Notes: generated by a model not told the origin, from the sequence alone. A stretch of DNA of 64,000 nt from RI-153 sp963721725 (GCA_963721725.1 CAVRLX010000022.1:124001-188000), one strand, 5' to 3'; positions 54,194 to 62,894 are shown, counted from the first letter of the stretch. Translations and numbers: made by a program.

Positions 54194-54832
54194 CTATGGA
54201 TCGCTACAATCGCGGGTAAAGCCACACTGCTGGCAGATAATCTTACAGTGGCGCTTTTCCACCGCGCCGCCACACACCCAACAAAAGGTATCGTCCACGG
54301 CTTGATAGGCCGGGTAAAACTCGACGGGGGGCGGGCGGTGATCCCGGCTTTGGGTGGTCTGGCTTCCCTCAATCCCGTAAAAGGTCACCGTATGCGAGAC
54401 AAATTCGCCGTGTGCATAGACAAACTTGGCCGAAAAGAAACAATCTTCAAACACCCAGGGCAGAAAAATGCGGTCGCCCGGCCACAGGTTGAGATCGGAT
54501 AATTTGTCATCGTCGATCCAGCGCAACACGCCCTCGGGCGAATCGATCAACTCCCCGTCAAATTCATGCAAAGTATAGAGAAACGTATACCAGTCGTCGA
54601 TGTCGTCAAAAGCCGGAAAGGTGATAATGCCGCGCAAGCGCGGTTGGCGGCAGCGTAGCCCGCTCTCCTCCCACACCTCGCGAATGGCACACTCTTCGGG
54701 CGATTCGCCGGCTTCCAGCTTGCCACCCAGACCATTCCATTTGCCCTGGTGCATGTCGTTCTTCTTTTTGACACGATGCAGCATCAACGTCTGCCCAGCG
54801 CGCTGGACGTAACAAAGGGTAGCGAGTTTCAT
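54194..54832 (-). CDS. Nudix hydrolase with C-terminal zinc ribbon
   Basis: The start at 54832 (MKLATLCYVQRAGQTLML) has CGGAG upstream; an in-frame start 12 codons earlier is less supported. The full Nudix box is present at about residues 38-60 (GGKLEAGESPEECAIREVWE followed by ESG), so divalent metal-dependent pyrophosphohydrolase activity on an 8-oxo-dGTP-like or similar substrate is expected. The first 150 residues look like MutT/MTH1. The C-terminus adds a Cys4 zinc ribbon (FCWVCGGAVEKRHC ... ICQQCGF), uncommon for small MutT proteins. It is convergent with the SARP gene, the two stop codons being 4 bp apart. Confidence 0.82.
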   Translation of the reverse strand: MKLATLCYVQRAGQTLMLHRVKKKNDMHQGKWNGLGGKLEAGESPEECAIREVWEESGLRCRQPRLRGIITFPAFDDIDDWYTFLYTLHEFDGELIDSPEGVLRWIDDDKLSDLNLWPGDRIFLPWVFEDCFFSAKFVYAHGEFVSHTVTFYGIEGSQTTQSRDHRPPPVEFYPAYQAVDDTFCWVCGGAVEKRHCKIICQQCGFTRDCSDP

Positions 54833-54892
54833 GGGGACTCCGCAGGGAGAACGATAGACGCTGGACAAGGGCGGAAATTAAAGGGTCTATCC

Positions 54893-54924
54893 CTTCGTCT
54901 ATCGTCTTTCGTCCATCGTCCTCC
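54893..54924. repeat. TCGTC-rich low-complexity repeat
   Basis: Tandem degenerate units (TTCGTCTATCGTCTTTCGTC, then CATCGTCC) lie in the gap between the Nudix gene and the E1 beta gene. The same motif occurs at 60131-60158 and 62931-62998. Confidence 0.65.
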
Positions 54925-54928
54925 GTGT

Positions 54929-55969
54929 TTAGAATTGTGCCAACGCCTTCGCCCGTGCATAGATCTTCTCGGCATTGGGGCGATAGGCATCTTCCAGGGG
55001 CGGGCTGAACGGGATAGGAATGTCCAGCCCGGTGAGCCGCCCGATGGGCGCGTCCAGCCATTCAAACGCTTCGGCGGCAATCATCGCTGCCACCTCTGCG
55101 CCCACGCCCGTGTTGCCATTAGCCGCATGGACAATCAAGACTTTGCCCGTTTTGCGCGCCGTGGTCAAGATCGCCGCGCCATCCAGCGGCTTCAGTGTAC
55201 GCAGATCCAGCACATCGGCGTCAATCCCTTCGTCGGCCAGCCGTTGGGCAGCGGTCATGGCCTCGCGCACCTGGGTTCCATAGGTGATAATCGAAAGATC
55301 ATTGCCCGACCGCGCCAGCCGTGCTTGCCCAATCGGAACGACATAATCGCCTGCTGGCACAGGGCCTTTTTCCGAGCGATAAAGGGCTTTGCTTTCCAAA
55401 TAGATCACCGGATTATTGTCGCGAATGGCGGCGATCAGCAGTCCTTTGGCATCGGCGGGGGTGGCCGGGGCCACCACTTTTAGCCCTGGGGCGTGCGTAA
55501 ACCAGGCTTCGGGGTTCTGACTGTGAAACGGACCGGAACGAATCCCCCCATCCCCCGGCGCACGGATCACCCAGGGCACAGCCGCCCCCCAGCGATAATG
55601 GTTGGTGGCAGCATATTGCACAATGGCGTCAAAGCCAGAGGTGATAAAGTCGGCAAACTGAACTTCGATTACCGGGCGCATGCCCATCAGCGCCATGCCT
55701 GTTGCCATGCCGATAAAGCCGTTTTCGGCAATCGGTGTGTTGATCACCCGCGCTGTGCCGAACGTATCGGACAGCCCCTTCGTCACCTTAAACGCACCGC
55801 CAAAAGGATCGGCCACATCTTCCCCAATCACAACCATATTGGGATCGCGGCCCATTTCTTCGTGCAGCGCCTGATTAATGGCAGCGATATAGGTTAACTC
55901 CCCTGCATCGGCGTCCATTTTGGGTGCTTCGCTAAAGCCAAAATTAGTGGCAATCTCGCGCATGATCAT
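54929..55969 (-). CDS. 2-oxoacid dehydrogenase E1 beta subunit (thiamine diphosphate-dependent)
   Basis: This protein of about 346 residues is typical of transketolase-like E1 beta subunits of pyruvate or branched-chain 2-oxoacid dehydrogenases. It has LTYIAAINQALHEEMGRDPN, VVIGEDVADPFGGAFKVTKG, VINTPIAENGFIGMATGMAL, EVQFADFITSGFDAIVQYAA and IRAPGDGGIRSGPFHSQNPE. The active-site glutamate of the VIGEDV motif and the phenylalanine-containing FADF motif are retained. The true start may be the second ATG (55963), which has GAGGGATG just upstream. No E1 alpha gene is adjacent in the window, so the partner must be encoded elsewhere. It is unrelated to the eCIS. Confidence 0.88.
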   Translation of the reverse strand: MIMREIATNFGFSEAPKMDADAGELTYIAAINQALHEEMGRDPNMVVIGEDVADPFGGAFKVTKGLSDTFGTARVINTPIAENGFIGMATGMALMGMRPVIEVQFADFITSGFDAIVQYAATNHYRWGAAVPWVIRAPGDGGIRSGPFHSQNPEAWFTHAPGLKVVAPATPADAKGLLIAAIRDNNPVIYLESKALYRSEKGPVPAGDYVVPIGQARLARSGNDLSIITYGTQVREAMTAAQRLADEGIDADVLDLRTLKPLDGAAILTTARKTGKVLIVHAANGNTGVGAEVAAMIAAEAFEWLDAPIGRLTGLDIPIPFSPPLEDAYRPNAEKIYARAKALAQF

Positions 55970-56676
55970 CCCTCGTTTGATGCTTGTCTGGCGGTTTCTG
56001 GGGAGATTATACCCTGTTCCGTGACAAACAACGACTTTGTGATGGATGTATTAAAGTCGTGCATATTCCGCACATTATGTTTACATGTGTTGGATGCCAT
56101 AGGCTGCGCGTGCGGCTGTCTCCATGATACTGGAGCCGCAACCGTGTAACGTATCACCGTTTCTTTACGTTTTCATATCCAGGTCGCGAACCTTCGCACC
56201 TTTACCTCTCGCTCAGTAAGGCAGAAAAGATTTTCATGGCAATTTTGGCAATTACTCACAAAAATATCGGCGCATTTAACCTGATTTTGACATATCGACA
56301 GCAACACGATACCAACCCCATGAATGCAGATGAGATTGCAATCCTTCTTCTCAAGATGGCCGAGATGCACAATCTCAAGCCCTATAACGAGTCTGCTTAT
56401 CAATATCATGCTGTCGGTGGCCGACAGATCCCCTCGTAGTCGCACTGCTTTCCATCTGCGGCTACAGCACGCTCACCACACAGCCACAGCGTTTGCATTT
56501 CCCTATAGTTGGCGGTAGTCTTTCCCACAAAGAGACCACCGCAAGCAACTTGGCCTCTTCTATCTCTTCCTCCGCGTGAATTTTGGATGACTCTAGGTGA
56601 GACCAAACGCCGTTGTTCGGCCTCTTTGCGTACCCAGATCCCTTCCAATCATGCAAACCGCATAGAAGGCAATTCC
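55970..56676. other. Intergenic region before the MFS gene
   Basis: About 700 bp are without a convincing gene. A plus-strand ORF of 67 codons (56236-56439, starting MAILAITHKNIGAFNLIL) has only a weak ribosome site and no recognised family. An opposing ORF of 90 codons (56173-56445) is equally unsupported. AT content is higher here than in the neighbouring genes. The region probably holds promoters for the divergent E1 beta and MFS genes. Confidence 0.5.
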
Positions 56677-57975
56677 ATGTCTGCTCCCCTGGAGCCGGAG
56701 ATTCGACCCCGGCAACTACCCAACTTGCCGCCAGAGGTTGCCCCTCTGCGCGCCCGCCAATTCCGCATTCCCAAAACCTTCAGCGCCCTGCGCCATCGCG
56801 ATTTTCAACTTTACGTAGCGGGGCAACTCTTTTCCACGATGGGCACGTGGATGCAGATCATTGCCCAAGGCTGGCTGGTCTATCAACTCAGCCAATCTGA
56901 GTTAATTTTGGGGATAGTGGGCTTTGCTTCGGCCATCCCCGCCCTGCTCATCACCCCGTGGGGCGGCGTGGTCGTGGATACCGTATCCAAGCGCAAACTC
57001 ATGGTAATCACCCAGATCTGCGCCATGTTGCTGGCTTTTGTGCTGGCTGCGCTGACCTTTTGGGAGATTGTTCAAGTCTGGCATGTAGTGGTGCTGGCCG
57101 TCTTGTTGGGGGTGATCAACGCCTTTGATGGTCCCGCCCGCCAAGCGTTTGTGGTAGAAATGGTGGGGCGCGAGGATCTCTCCAACGCCATCGCCATCAA
57201 TTCCATGACCTTTAACAGCGCGCGCGTCATCGGGCCAGCCGTGGGCGGATTTTTACTCGCCACCGTGGGTGCGGATTGGTGTTTTCTGATCAATGGCCTG
57301 AGTTTTCTGGCGGTAATCGTGGGGTTGCTTGCTATGCGTGTGCCGCCGGCCCCTCGTCGCAACGCGCAAATGGCCCCGTGGCAGCAATTGCGCAGCGGCG
57401 TCGTCTACGCTGCCCGCACCAACGAAGTCGGCGCGCTGCTTTTGTTGGCCCTGAATCTCAGCCTGTTTGGCATCACCTATAGCACGGTTATGCCCGCCTT
57501 CGTTGATCGCATTTTGAAGCAAGGCCCCACGGCCTTTGGCGTCATCAACATGGCATCGGGTATTGGCGCGGTCACAGCCGCCATCCTCATTGCCCGCTAC
57601 GGGGATCGGGGGCAGCGCGGGCGCTGGCTCGGTCGTATGAGTTTGGCCTTCCCTGTGGTTTTGCTACTCTTTGCCCTCAACACAAACTACCCTATGGCGC
57701 TGGGGTTGTCGGTGCTGCTCGGTCTCGGTTTTATGAGCCAATTCACGTTGATCAACACCCTGCTCCAAACCCAGATTGTCGACGAAATGCGCGGCCGCGT
57801 CATGAGCCTCTACACACTCACTTTCTTCGGCCTCACTCCGTTTGGCAATCTTGCCATTGGTGTGCTTTCGGAGACATGGGGCTTAAGCCGTACATTGGCA
57901 CTCAGCGCTTTGTTGACACTAATTTTTGCTGGGTTGATTCTCTATCGGCTGCCACGCCTGCATCGGCTCTCCTAA
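56677..57975 (+). CDS. MFS transporter, MFS_3/EntS-like exporter
   Basis: The start at 56677 (MSAPLEPEIRPRQLPNLP) has AGAAGG 6 bp upstream, and the longer ORF upstream of it has no homology. This 432-residue protein has about 12 hydrophobic helices. It shows the DUF894/MFS_3 signature at the first helix pair (FSALRHRDFQLYVAGQLFST, WMQIIAQGWLVYQLSQS) and the intracellular motif GVVVDTVSKRKLMVITQI. Residues 120-160 contain FDGPARQAFVVEMVGREDLS and AIAINSMTFNSARVIGPAVG, strongly conserved in this exporter group. The substrate cannot be predicted; relatives export siderophores or drugs. Confidence 0.88.
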   Translation: MSAPLEPEIRPRQLPNLPPEVAPLRARQFRIPKTFSALRHRDFQLYVAGQLFSTMGTWMQIIAQGWLVYQLSQSELILGIVGFASAIPALLITPWGGVVVDTVSKRKLMVITQICAMLLAFVLAALTFWEIVQVWHVVVLAVLLGVINAFDGPARQAFVVEMVGREDLSNAIAINSMTFNSARVIGPAVGGFLLATVGADWCFLINGLSFLAVIVGLLAMRVPPAPRRNAQMAPWQQLRSGVVYAARTNEVGALLLLALNLSLFGITYSTVMPAFVDRILKQGPTAFGVINMASGIGAVTAAILIARYGDRGQRGRWLGRMSLAFPVVLLLFALNTNYPMALGLSVLLGLGFMSQFTLINTLLQTQIVDEMRGRVMSLYTLTFFGLTPFGNLAIGVLSETWGLSRTLALSALLTLIFAGLILYRLPRLHRLS

Positions 57976-58057
57976 ACCGAGTTAGGTGAGAGTCCACTCA
58001 CCCTCTCTTGGGTGGCTCTGTTTACCCTATCTTCTCCATCCCTTCTTAACAAAATCC

Positions 58058-58150
58058 GTAACGATACAGCTTCAGGTGCGACGCACTCGCCACACAGCGC
58101 GTTTCACAACCGTTCTCCTTCTGGCGAGTGCGTCGCACCTGAATCGTTAC
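58058..58150. repeat. Palindromic intergenic element, copy 5 (CTCGCCA arms)
   Basis: Left arm CAGGTGCGACGCACTCGCCA (58073-58092) and right arm TGGCGAGTGCGTCGCACCTG (58122-58141) are perfectly complementary. Outer ends GTAACGATAC and ATCGTTAC also pair, apart from an ACAGCTT stretch present only on the left. The loop is unlike copies 1 and 2. It lies outside the eCIS operon, downstream of the MFS gene. Confidence 0.9.
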
Positions 58151-58302
58151 CAAAATCCTAAGAAATGCACCGTATGCTGTGCGCCTGTCGTTGCCTATCC
58201 GGCTTGTACAGGCGACTTTTCATCACCCCTACCGCCACAATGTCGCTTCAACGCCGGCTATCAACTCTACGTGCCCGGCGTCGCCCGCTGAACGGGGGAA
58301 AG

Positions 58303-58329
58303 GATATTGGGTATTCAATACCCAATATC
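58303..58329. repeat. Perfect 27-bp palindrome
   Basis: GATATTGGGTATT and AATACCCAATATC are exact reverse complements around a single base. It lies 12 bp beyond the stop of the cysteine hydrolase gene. It could be a transcription end hairpin without a T-tract or a protein-binding site. Confidence 0.6.
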
Positions 58330-58340
58330 TATTCTCCAAT

Positions 58341-59012
58341 CTAACCCTTCAATGCCTCAAGCACCGCCGCCGTTTCCGCCACCCAGCCAAAAATGCCGCC
58401 CTGGGCTTTGATCGTCTCCAGGGCGGCGGTGTGACGCTCTGGGCTGTATGAGGCCACGGCATCACGCAGGATCACGGCATCGTAGCCATGATCGTTGGCC
58501 GCAATTACTGTGGAAAAACAGCAGACGTCGGTGGTGACGCCGGTGATCAGCAGCGTTTTAATGGCGCGCGCACGTAGGATTGTGTCTAGGTCAGTGGCGT
58601 AAAACGCGCTTTTACCCGGCTTGTCGAGGACGATTTCCTCTGGCAGCGGGGCCAGTTCGTCAATAATGGCGTGGCCTTCCTCGCCCCGGATTAAAATTCG
58701 CCCCATGGGGCCATCATCGCCAATCCGGCTGCCCTCCGGCCAGCGGTTACGCTTGCTGGGCGGGCAATCGCTCAGATCGGCTTTGTGCCCCTCGCGCGTG
58801 TGGATTACCGTTATCCTCGCAGCCCGGGCCGCAGCCAAGAGCGCTCGAATCGGTCCCACGGCATCCAACAAGAGGGAGACATTATTGCCCAGCAGCGCGC
58901 CGAAGCCCGCCGTGTAGAGAAAATCCTTTTGCATGTCGATGACCAGCAGCGCGGTCTGTTCCAACTCACACGTCACGGCGAAAGGTTCGGCAGAAAAGTG
59001 TAGTGTTGTCAT
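58341..59012 (-). CDS. Isochorismatase-family cysteine hydrolase (biuret/triuret hydrolase-like)
   Basis: The start at 59012 (MTTLHFSAEPFAVTCELE) has AGGAGAT upstream; earlier in-frame sequence belongs to a shadow of the next gene. The 223-residue protein keeps the Asp-Lys-Cys triad: Asp26 in LLVIDMQKDF, Lys in VLDKPGKSAFYATDLD, and Cys near residue 163 in ITGVTTDVCCFSTV. The segment REGHKADLSDCPPSKRNRWP followed by GDDGPMGRILIRGEEGH is typical of the BiuH/TrtA/ureidoacrylate-hydrolase branch. Position next to allophanate hydrolase supports hydrolysis of biuret or triuret, releasing ammonia. The exact substrate is not determined by sequence. Confidence 0.8.
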   Translation of the reverse strand: MTTLHFSAEPFAVTCELEQTALLVIDMQKDFLYTAGFGALLGNNVSLLLDAVGPIRALLAAARAARITVIHTREGHKADLSDCPPSKRNRWPEGSRIGDDGPMGRILIRGEEGHAIIDELAPLPEEIVLDKPGKSAFYATDLDTILRARAIKTLLITGVTTDVCCFSTVIAANDHGYDAVILRDAVASYSPERHTAALETIKAQGGIFGWVAETAAVLEALKG

Positions 59013-59056
59013 GGCATCTCCTGAGCCGGGGGATGAAATCCTCGTGCGGCGTTCTG

Positions 59057-60829
59057 CTAATCGGCCAAATACGCCAGCCAGCCGCCTAAGTGGGTGATCT
59101 CTTCGGCGGTGTCGGCAATATACGATTCGCAGATGAAGCCTTTGACCGTACTGCCATCGGCCAGCCGCACTGTGCCAATGCCCAATGGCGGCGGGATCTG
59201 CCGCACAAACTCGCCCAGCCCCGCCACGGGAATGTCCCATACTTCCAATGCAATGGCTGCGCCTGATCCATCGGTCACGTAAATCGCACCGGGCTTAGCC
59301 GGGCCGTGGTCGTGGATGGCATAGAGCCGGTATTGCGGCGCTGTCTGTGTTTGTTCGCGTAGCGTAGCGCCCAAGTTGGTCAATTGGTGGTTGAGCGGTT
59401 GACCACTCAAATGCAGGCCAAAGACGGCCAGCGGCACAGTGTCAACGGCTTTCGCGGCAGAGTTGGTGTGTTCGGTTGCGCCCATGGGTAAGTTCCTTTG
59501 GGTGTGGAAGGCATGGCCCAGTTCGGATAGAAATTCATCGGCAAAGGCGGGGGCCACCAGGGTGACGCCGCCGGGCAGCCCCGCCGGGGTAAAACCAACC
59601 GGCACAGCCAGCGCACACAGATCGAGCAAATTGACAAAATTCGTGTAGAGACCCAGATTGCTGTTCAGTCGCATAGGCTCTGCTTCGACCTCGGCCAGGG
59701 TGTAGTGGGTGGGGGCGGTGGGCAGCAAAAGCAAGTCAATTGTCTCCCACACGGCTTCGCTTTGGCGGCGATATTCCTCGAGCTTGTACTGGCTCTCAAA
59801 CAGATCCACCGCCGTGTAATCCTGCCCGCGCCCGATGATCTGGCGTGTGATGGGCAACAGTGCGTCACTGTGCGCATGGAAAAATTCGCGGATCGCCGCA
59901 TAGCGTTCGGCCACCCACGGCCCGTTGTAGAGCAGATCTGCCGTTGCCTGGAAGGGCGTATAGTTGATCTCCACCGGTGTGCCGCCCAGCGCTGCCAACC
60001 CGGCGATGGCCGTTTCGTACATCTCGGCATAGGCGCAGTTGCCGAAAAACTGGCGCTGGTGCGGAGGAAGGATGCCAAATCTGAAGAGGGAATGGGTGAA
60101 GGGTGAAGGGTGAAGGGCGTGGCGTGTAGGTTCATCTTTCGTCCTTCGTCTTTCGTCCGCCGCGCAGACCATTACTGCTGCTGCGTCCGCACACGTCAGC
60201 GCGAAGATCGACACACAGTCTAAGCTGCGGCAGGCGGGGAAGACGCCCTCGGTGGAAATGCGCCCGCGCGTGGGCTTCAGCCCCACCAAGTTATTGAACC
60301 CAGCCGGGACGCGCCCGGATCCCGCAGTGTCTGTGCCTAGGGCAAAGCTGACCAGCCCCGCCGCCACCGCCACCGCCGAGCCAGAACTTGATCCCCCGGC
60401 GATGTAGTCGGGGTGAAAGGCGTTGGGCACGGCGCCATAGGGTGACCGTGTACCCACCAACCCTGTGGCGAACTGGTCGAGATTGGTTTTGCCAATCAGA
60501 ATCGCACCGGCATCGAGTAGCTTTGCCACCACGGCGGCGCTTCGTTCGGGCAGATAGGCGAAATCGGGACAGCCAGCCGTGGTGGGTATTCCGGCCACGT
60601 CAATATTGTCTTTGACGGCGAAGGGGATGCCATAGAGCGGCAGCGTCGCTGGATCGGCAGCGTCCAGGGCGCGGGCGCTCGCCAATGCCTCGGCGCGCGG
60701 AAGCAGGCTGATCCAGATGTTGGGGATGGGGCACGCTTCAATGCGCGCATAGAGCGTTTCAATCAGCGCCGAGGGGCGGAGCGTGCCCGCCGTGTAGCGC
60801 TGGCGCAGGCTTGTCAGATCCAGATTCAA
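59057..60829 (-). CDS. atzF: Allophanate hydrolase
   Basis: In this 590-residue protein the amidase-signature domain shows Lys73 in GIPFAVKDNID, Ser147-149 in YIAGGSSSGSAVAVAAG and the nucleophile Ser171 in GTDTAGSGRVPAGFNN. The C-terminal domain typical of AtzF (LPMGATEH..., VPLAVFGLHLSGQPLNHQLT, GAIYVTDGSGAAIALEVWDI) makes it allophanate hydrolase rather than a generic amidase. The product is 2 CO2 and 2 NH3 from allophanate. Residues of about 223-248 are an Arg/His/Pro-rich insertion encoded by a low-complexity DNA repeat at 60093-60158; it keeps the frame. It lies between two cysteine hydrolase genes. Confidence 0.9.
   Translation of the reverse strand: MNLDLTSLRQRYTAGTLRPSALIETLYARIEACPIPNIWISLLPRAEALASARALDAADPATLPLYGIPFAVKDNIDVAGIPTTAGCPDFAYLPERSAAVVAKLLDAGAILIGKTNLDQFATGLVGTRSPYGAVPNAFHPDYIAGGSSSGSAVAVAAGLVSFALGTDTAGSGRVPAGFNNLVGLKPTRGRISTEGVFPACRSLDCVSIFALTCADAAAVMVCAADERRRTKDEPTRHALHPSPFTHSLFRFGILPPHQRQFFGNCAYAEMYETAIAGLAALGGTPVEINYTPFQATADLLYNGPWVAERYAAIREFFHAHSDALLPITRQIIGRGQDYTAVDLFESQYKLEEYRRQSEAVWETIDLLLLPTAPTHYTLAEVEAEPMRLNSNLGLYTNFVNLLDLCALAVPVGFTPAGLPGGVTLVAPAFADEFLSELGHAFHTQRNLPMGATEHTNSAAKAVDTVPLAVFGLHLSGQPLNHQLTNLGATLREQTQTAPQYRLYAIHDHGPAKPGAIYVTDGSGAAIALEVWDIPVAGLGEFVRQIPPPLGIGTVRLADGSTVKGFICESYIADTAEEITHLGGWLAYLAD
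60093..60158. repeat. Low-complexity repeat inserted in frame in atzF
   Basis: Three tandem GGGTGAA units are followed by TTCATCTTTCGTCCTTCGTC and TTTCGTCC. Both motif types also occur together at 62931-62998 between two other genes. On the coding strand it encodes about 25 residues (DERRRTKDEPTRHALHPSPF) inside the allophanate hydrolase. Confidence 0.7.
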
Positions 60830-60902
60830 AAGGTGATCCCGTTCTAGAAATAGGAGATTAGAGATTGAAAGATTGGGAGAGCGGTGGTTAACCTAATCTT
60901 AA

Positions 60903-61609
60903 TTATCCGATCACCCAATCACCATTTCCCGCCAGCGCGGCCAACAGCGCCGCCGAGGGCGCAACCGCACCGAAAACCCCACCCTGCATTTTAATCATTT
61001 TCAGCGCGGCAAGATAGTTCCCGGTATCGGTGGCCCCGGTACAGTCTTCCAGCAACAGGCATTCGTAGCCCAGATCGTTGGCCTCGCGCATGATGGTGTG
61101 GACGCAGACATCGGTGGTGATGCCGGTGAAAATCAGGTGGGTGATGCCGCGGTTGCGCAACACCAAATCAATATCGGTGGTGGTAAACGCGCCTTTGCTG
61201 GGTTTGTCAATGATCGGCTCGCCGGGCAGCGGGGCCAGTTCGGGGATGATCTCCCAGCCCGGTTCGCCGCGCACAAGGATGCGCCCACACGGGCCAGCAT
61301 CGCCAATGCCCGCGTTGATCTGTTGCGAGCGCCAGCGCTTGTTGGGTGGCAAATCAGACAGATCCGCCTTGTGCCCCTCGCGGTGTGGACCACGGTTCCG
61401 CCTGCGGTGCGCCAGGCTGCCAAAACGGCGCGCGTCGGCTCCACGCCGGCGCGGGTCAAACTCAGGTCATAGCCCATCGCATCTACATAGCCGCCCGGGC
61501 CACAGAAATCGATCTGCCAATCAATGCAGATCAGCGCTGTCTTTGCGATTTGCGCCGTGCCATCATAGGGCCATTGATAAGGATCGGCGGGAAGAGAAAA
61601 GTGGGACAT
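60903..61609 (-). pseudogene. Second biuret/triuret hydrolase-like cysteine hydrolase, frameshifted
   Basis: The N-terminal frame (61609 to about 61390) reads MSHFSLPADPYQWPYDGTAQ, then ALICIDWQIDFCGPGGYVDA with the catalytic Asp, to GGTVVHTAR. The C-terminal frame (61352 to 60903) reads PPNKRWRSQQINAGIGDAGP, CGRILVRGEPGWEIIPELAP, IIDKPSKGAFTTTDIDLVLR and GITTDVCVHTIMREANDLG with the catalytic Cys. The two are one base out of step near 61380, where the paralogue at 58341-59012 has one more base in its CTCGCGCG stretch. The reading is otherwise intact, so a consensus error is likely. With the frame restored it would be about 235 residues and close to the BiuH group. Confidence 0.75.
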
Positions 61610-61706
61610 GCGAGACTCGCTTTGTGAGAGATTAGGAGATCGGGCGATTGAGAGATAAGTCGGCGGTTTGCCTCTGAAATTTCCCTAATCGCCTACTCTC
61701 TTTCTA

Positions 61707-62894
61707 CTATTGTGGAATGCTGCCAATCACACCTTGAATCAAGTAGTCCGACGCTTCCAATTCTTCCACGCTGGGGCGCACCCCGGCGGCGACGCGCTCC
61801 GTGCCCTCCTGATCATAGATCGGGCCTTCAAAGGGGAAGAATTCGCCGCTGAGCAGTTTGGCCTCAATGGCAGCAATTTCGTCTTGCACTTCTTGCGGCA
61901 CATTCTTGCCAAAGGGCGCCAGTTTCACCGATCCTTCAGAGACACCCGTGCGATAGGTTCCGCTGTAGGGGCTACCCTTCCAGCTTTCGTCCAGCACGCT
62001 GTTGACAATGTCGGTGTAGAGCGCGCTCCAATCCCACATGGAGCCGGTGATCCAGCCTTCGGGGGCCAGTGTCGAAGCGTCGGCATGATAGCCCACAGAC
62101 ATCACGCCGTTGCGTTCGGCAGTCTCGATAATCGTCTTGGTGCAGTCCTGGTGTTGGGTGATCACGTCAATCTCTTGGGCGATGAGCGAGTTGGTAGCCT
62201 CGGCCTGTTGACCAGGATCACACCAGCTTGCCGTAAAGACCACGGTGGTGGTGACGTCGGGGTTCACTGACTGCGCGCCCAGCGTAAAGGCGTTGATGTT
62301 GAGCAGCACCTGCGGGATCGGGAAGGCCACAATGTAGCCCAGTTTGCCGGTTTTGGTCATGTGACCCGCGGCCACGCCGGAAAGATAGACGGTCTCCCAA
62401 ATCGTGCCAAAGTAGGTGCCCAGGTTGTCGGCAGTTTTCAGCCCGCCTTGGTGCAGAAAGACCACATCGGGGTGGCGCTTGGCGACTTCCAGCGCTGGGT
62501 CCAGGTGACCGTAGGAGGTGGGGAAGATAATCTTAGCCCCGTTGCGGATCATGTTTTCCATAACGCGCTCGGCTTCTTGATTTTCAGGCACGTTCTCGGC
62601 TTGCAACACTTCTAGGTCTGGGAAGGCGGCGGCCACGGCTTCGGCGCCTTTACACGCGGCCTGGTTGTAGCCAAAGTCATCACACGGGCCGACGTAGAGG
62701 AATCCAATCGCTGATCCGTCTGTGCCGACGGCTGCGGCCTCTGTGGCGGGGGCGCTCTCGGCGGTGCTCTCGCTGGCAGCGGGGGCGGCAGGTGCAGCCG
62801 TCGGCGCACAGGCCGCCAGCAACAAGGCGACGACCCACAGCGCCAACAGCGCGCCGGTCAAGGACGGTACTTTGAAACGATGAAAGCGGGACAT
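61707..62894 (-). CDS. BMP-family ABC transporter substrate-binding lipoprotein
   Basis: The start at 62894 (MSRFHRFKVPSLTGALLA) has AAAGGAG 4 bp upstream; the in-frame sequence before it translates an intergenic repeat. The N-terminus ends in a lipobox VALLLAAC with Cys29 for lipid attachment, then an Ala/Pro/Glu linker. The body is a PnrA/BMP fold: IGFLYVGPCDDFGYNQAACK, GAKIIFPTSYGHLDPALEVA, FGTIWETVYLSGVAAGHMTK, KLGYIVAFPIPQVLLNINAF and VITQHQDCTKTIIETAERNG. Known members bind purine nucleosides or other small molecules. Context (hydrolases for biuret or allophanate) suggests a nitrogen-rich ligand. Confidence 0.9.
   Translation of the reverse strand: MSRFHRFKVPSLTGALLALWVVALLLAACAPTAAPAAPAASESTAESAPATEAAAVGTDGSAIGFLYVGPCDDFGYNQAACKGAEAVAAAFPDLEVLQAENVPENQEAERVMENMIRNGAKIIFPTSYGHLDPALEVAKRHPDVVFLHQGGLKTADNLGTYFGTIWETVYLSGVAAGHMTKTGKLGYIVAFPIPQVLLNINAFTLGAQSVNPDVTTTVVFTASWCDPGQQAEATNSLIAQEIDVITQHQDCTKTIIETAERNGVMSVGYHADASTLAPEGWITGSMWDWSALYTDIVNSVLDESWKGSPYSGTYRTGVSEGSVKLAPFGKNVPQEVQDEIAAIEAKLLSGEFFPFEGPIYDQEGTERVAAGVRPSVEELEASDYLIQGVIGSIPQ

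Larger units (their letters stand above)
57976..58340. other. Convergent intergenic gap with palindromes
   Basis: The gap between the MFS stop and the isochorismatase-family stop (convergent genes) holds copy 5 of the palindromic element (58058-58150) and a 27-bp perfect palindrome (58303-58329). No gene is apparent. Confidence 0.65.

Noticed and set aside
56236..56439. Plus-strand ORF of 67 codons before the MFS gene
   Set aside because: It has only a weak ribosome site and no family resemblance, and an equally long ORF runs on the other strand. It is noted in the intergenic entry but not called.
25948..58150. Palindromes as integron attC sites or CRISPR repeats
   Set aside because: The ends do not match the attC core consensus, no integrase is present, the copies are not regularly spaced and there are no spacers or cas genes.
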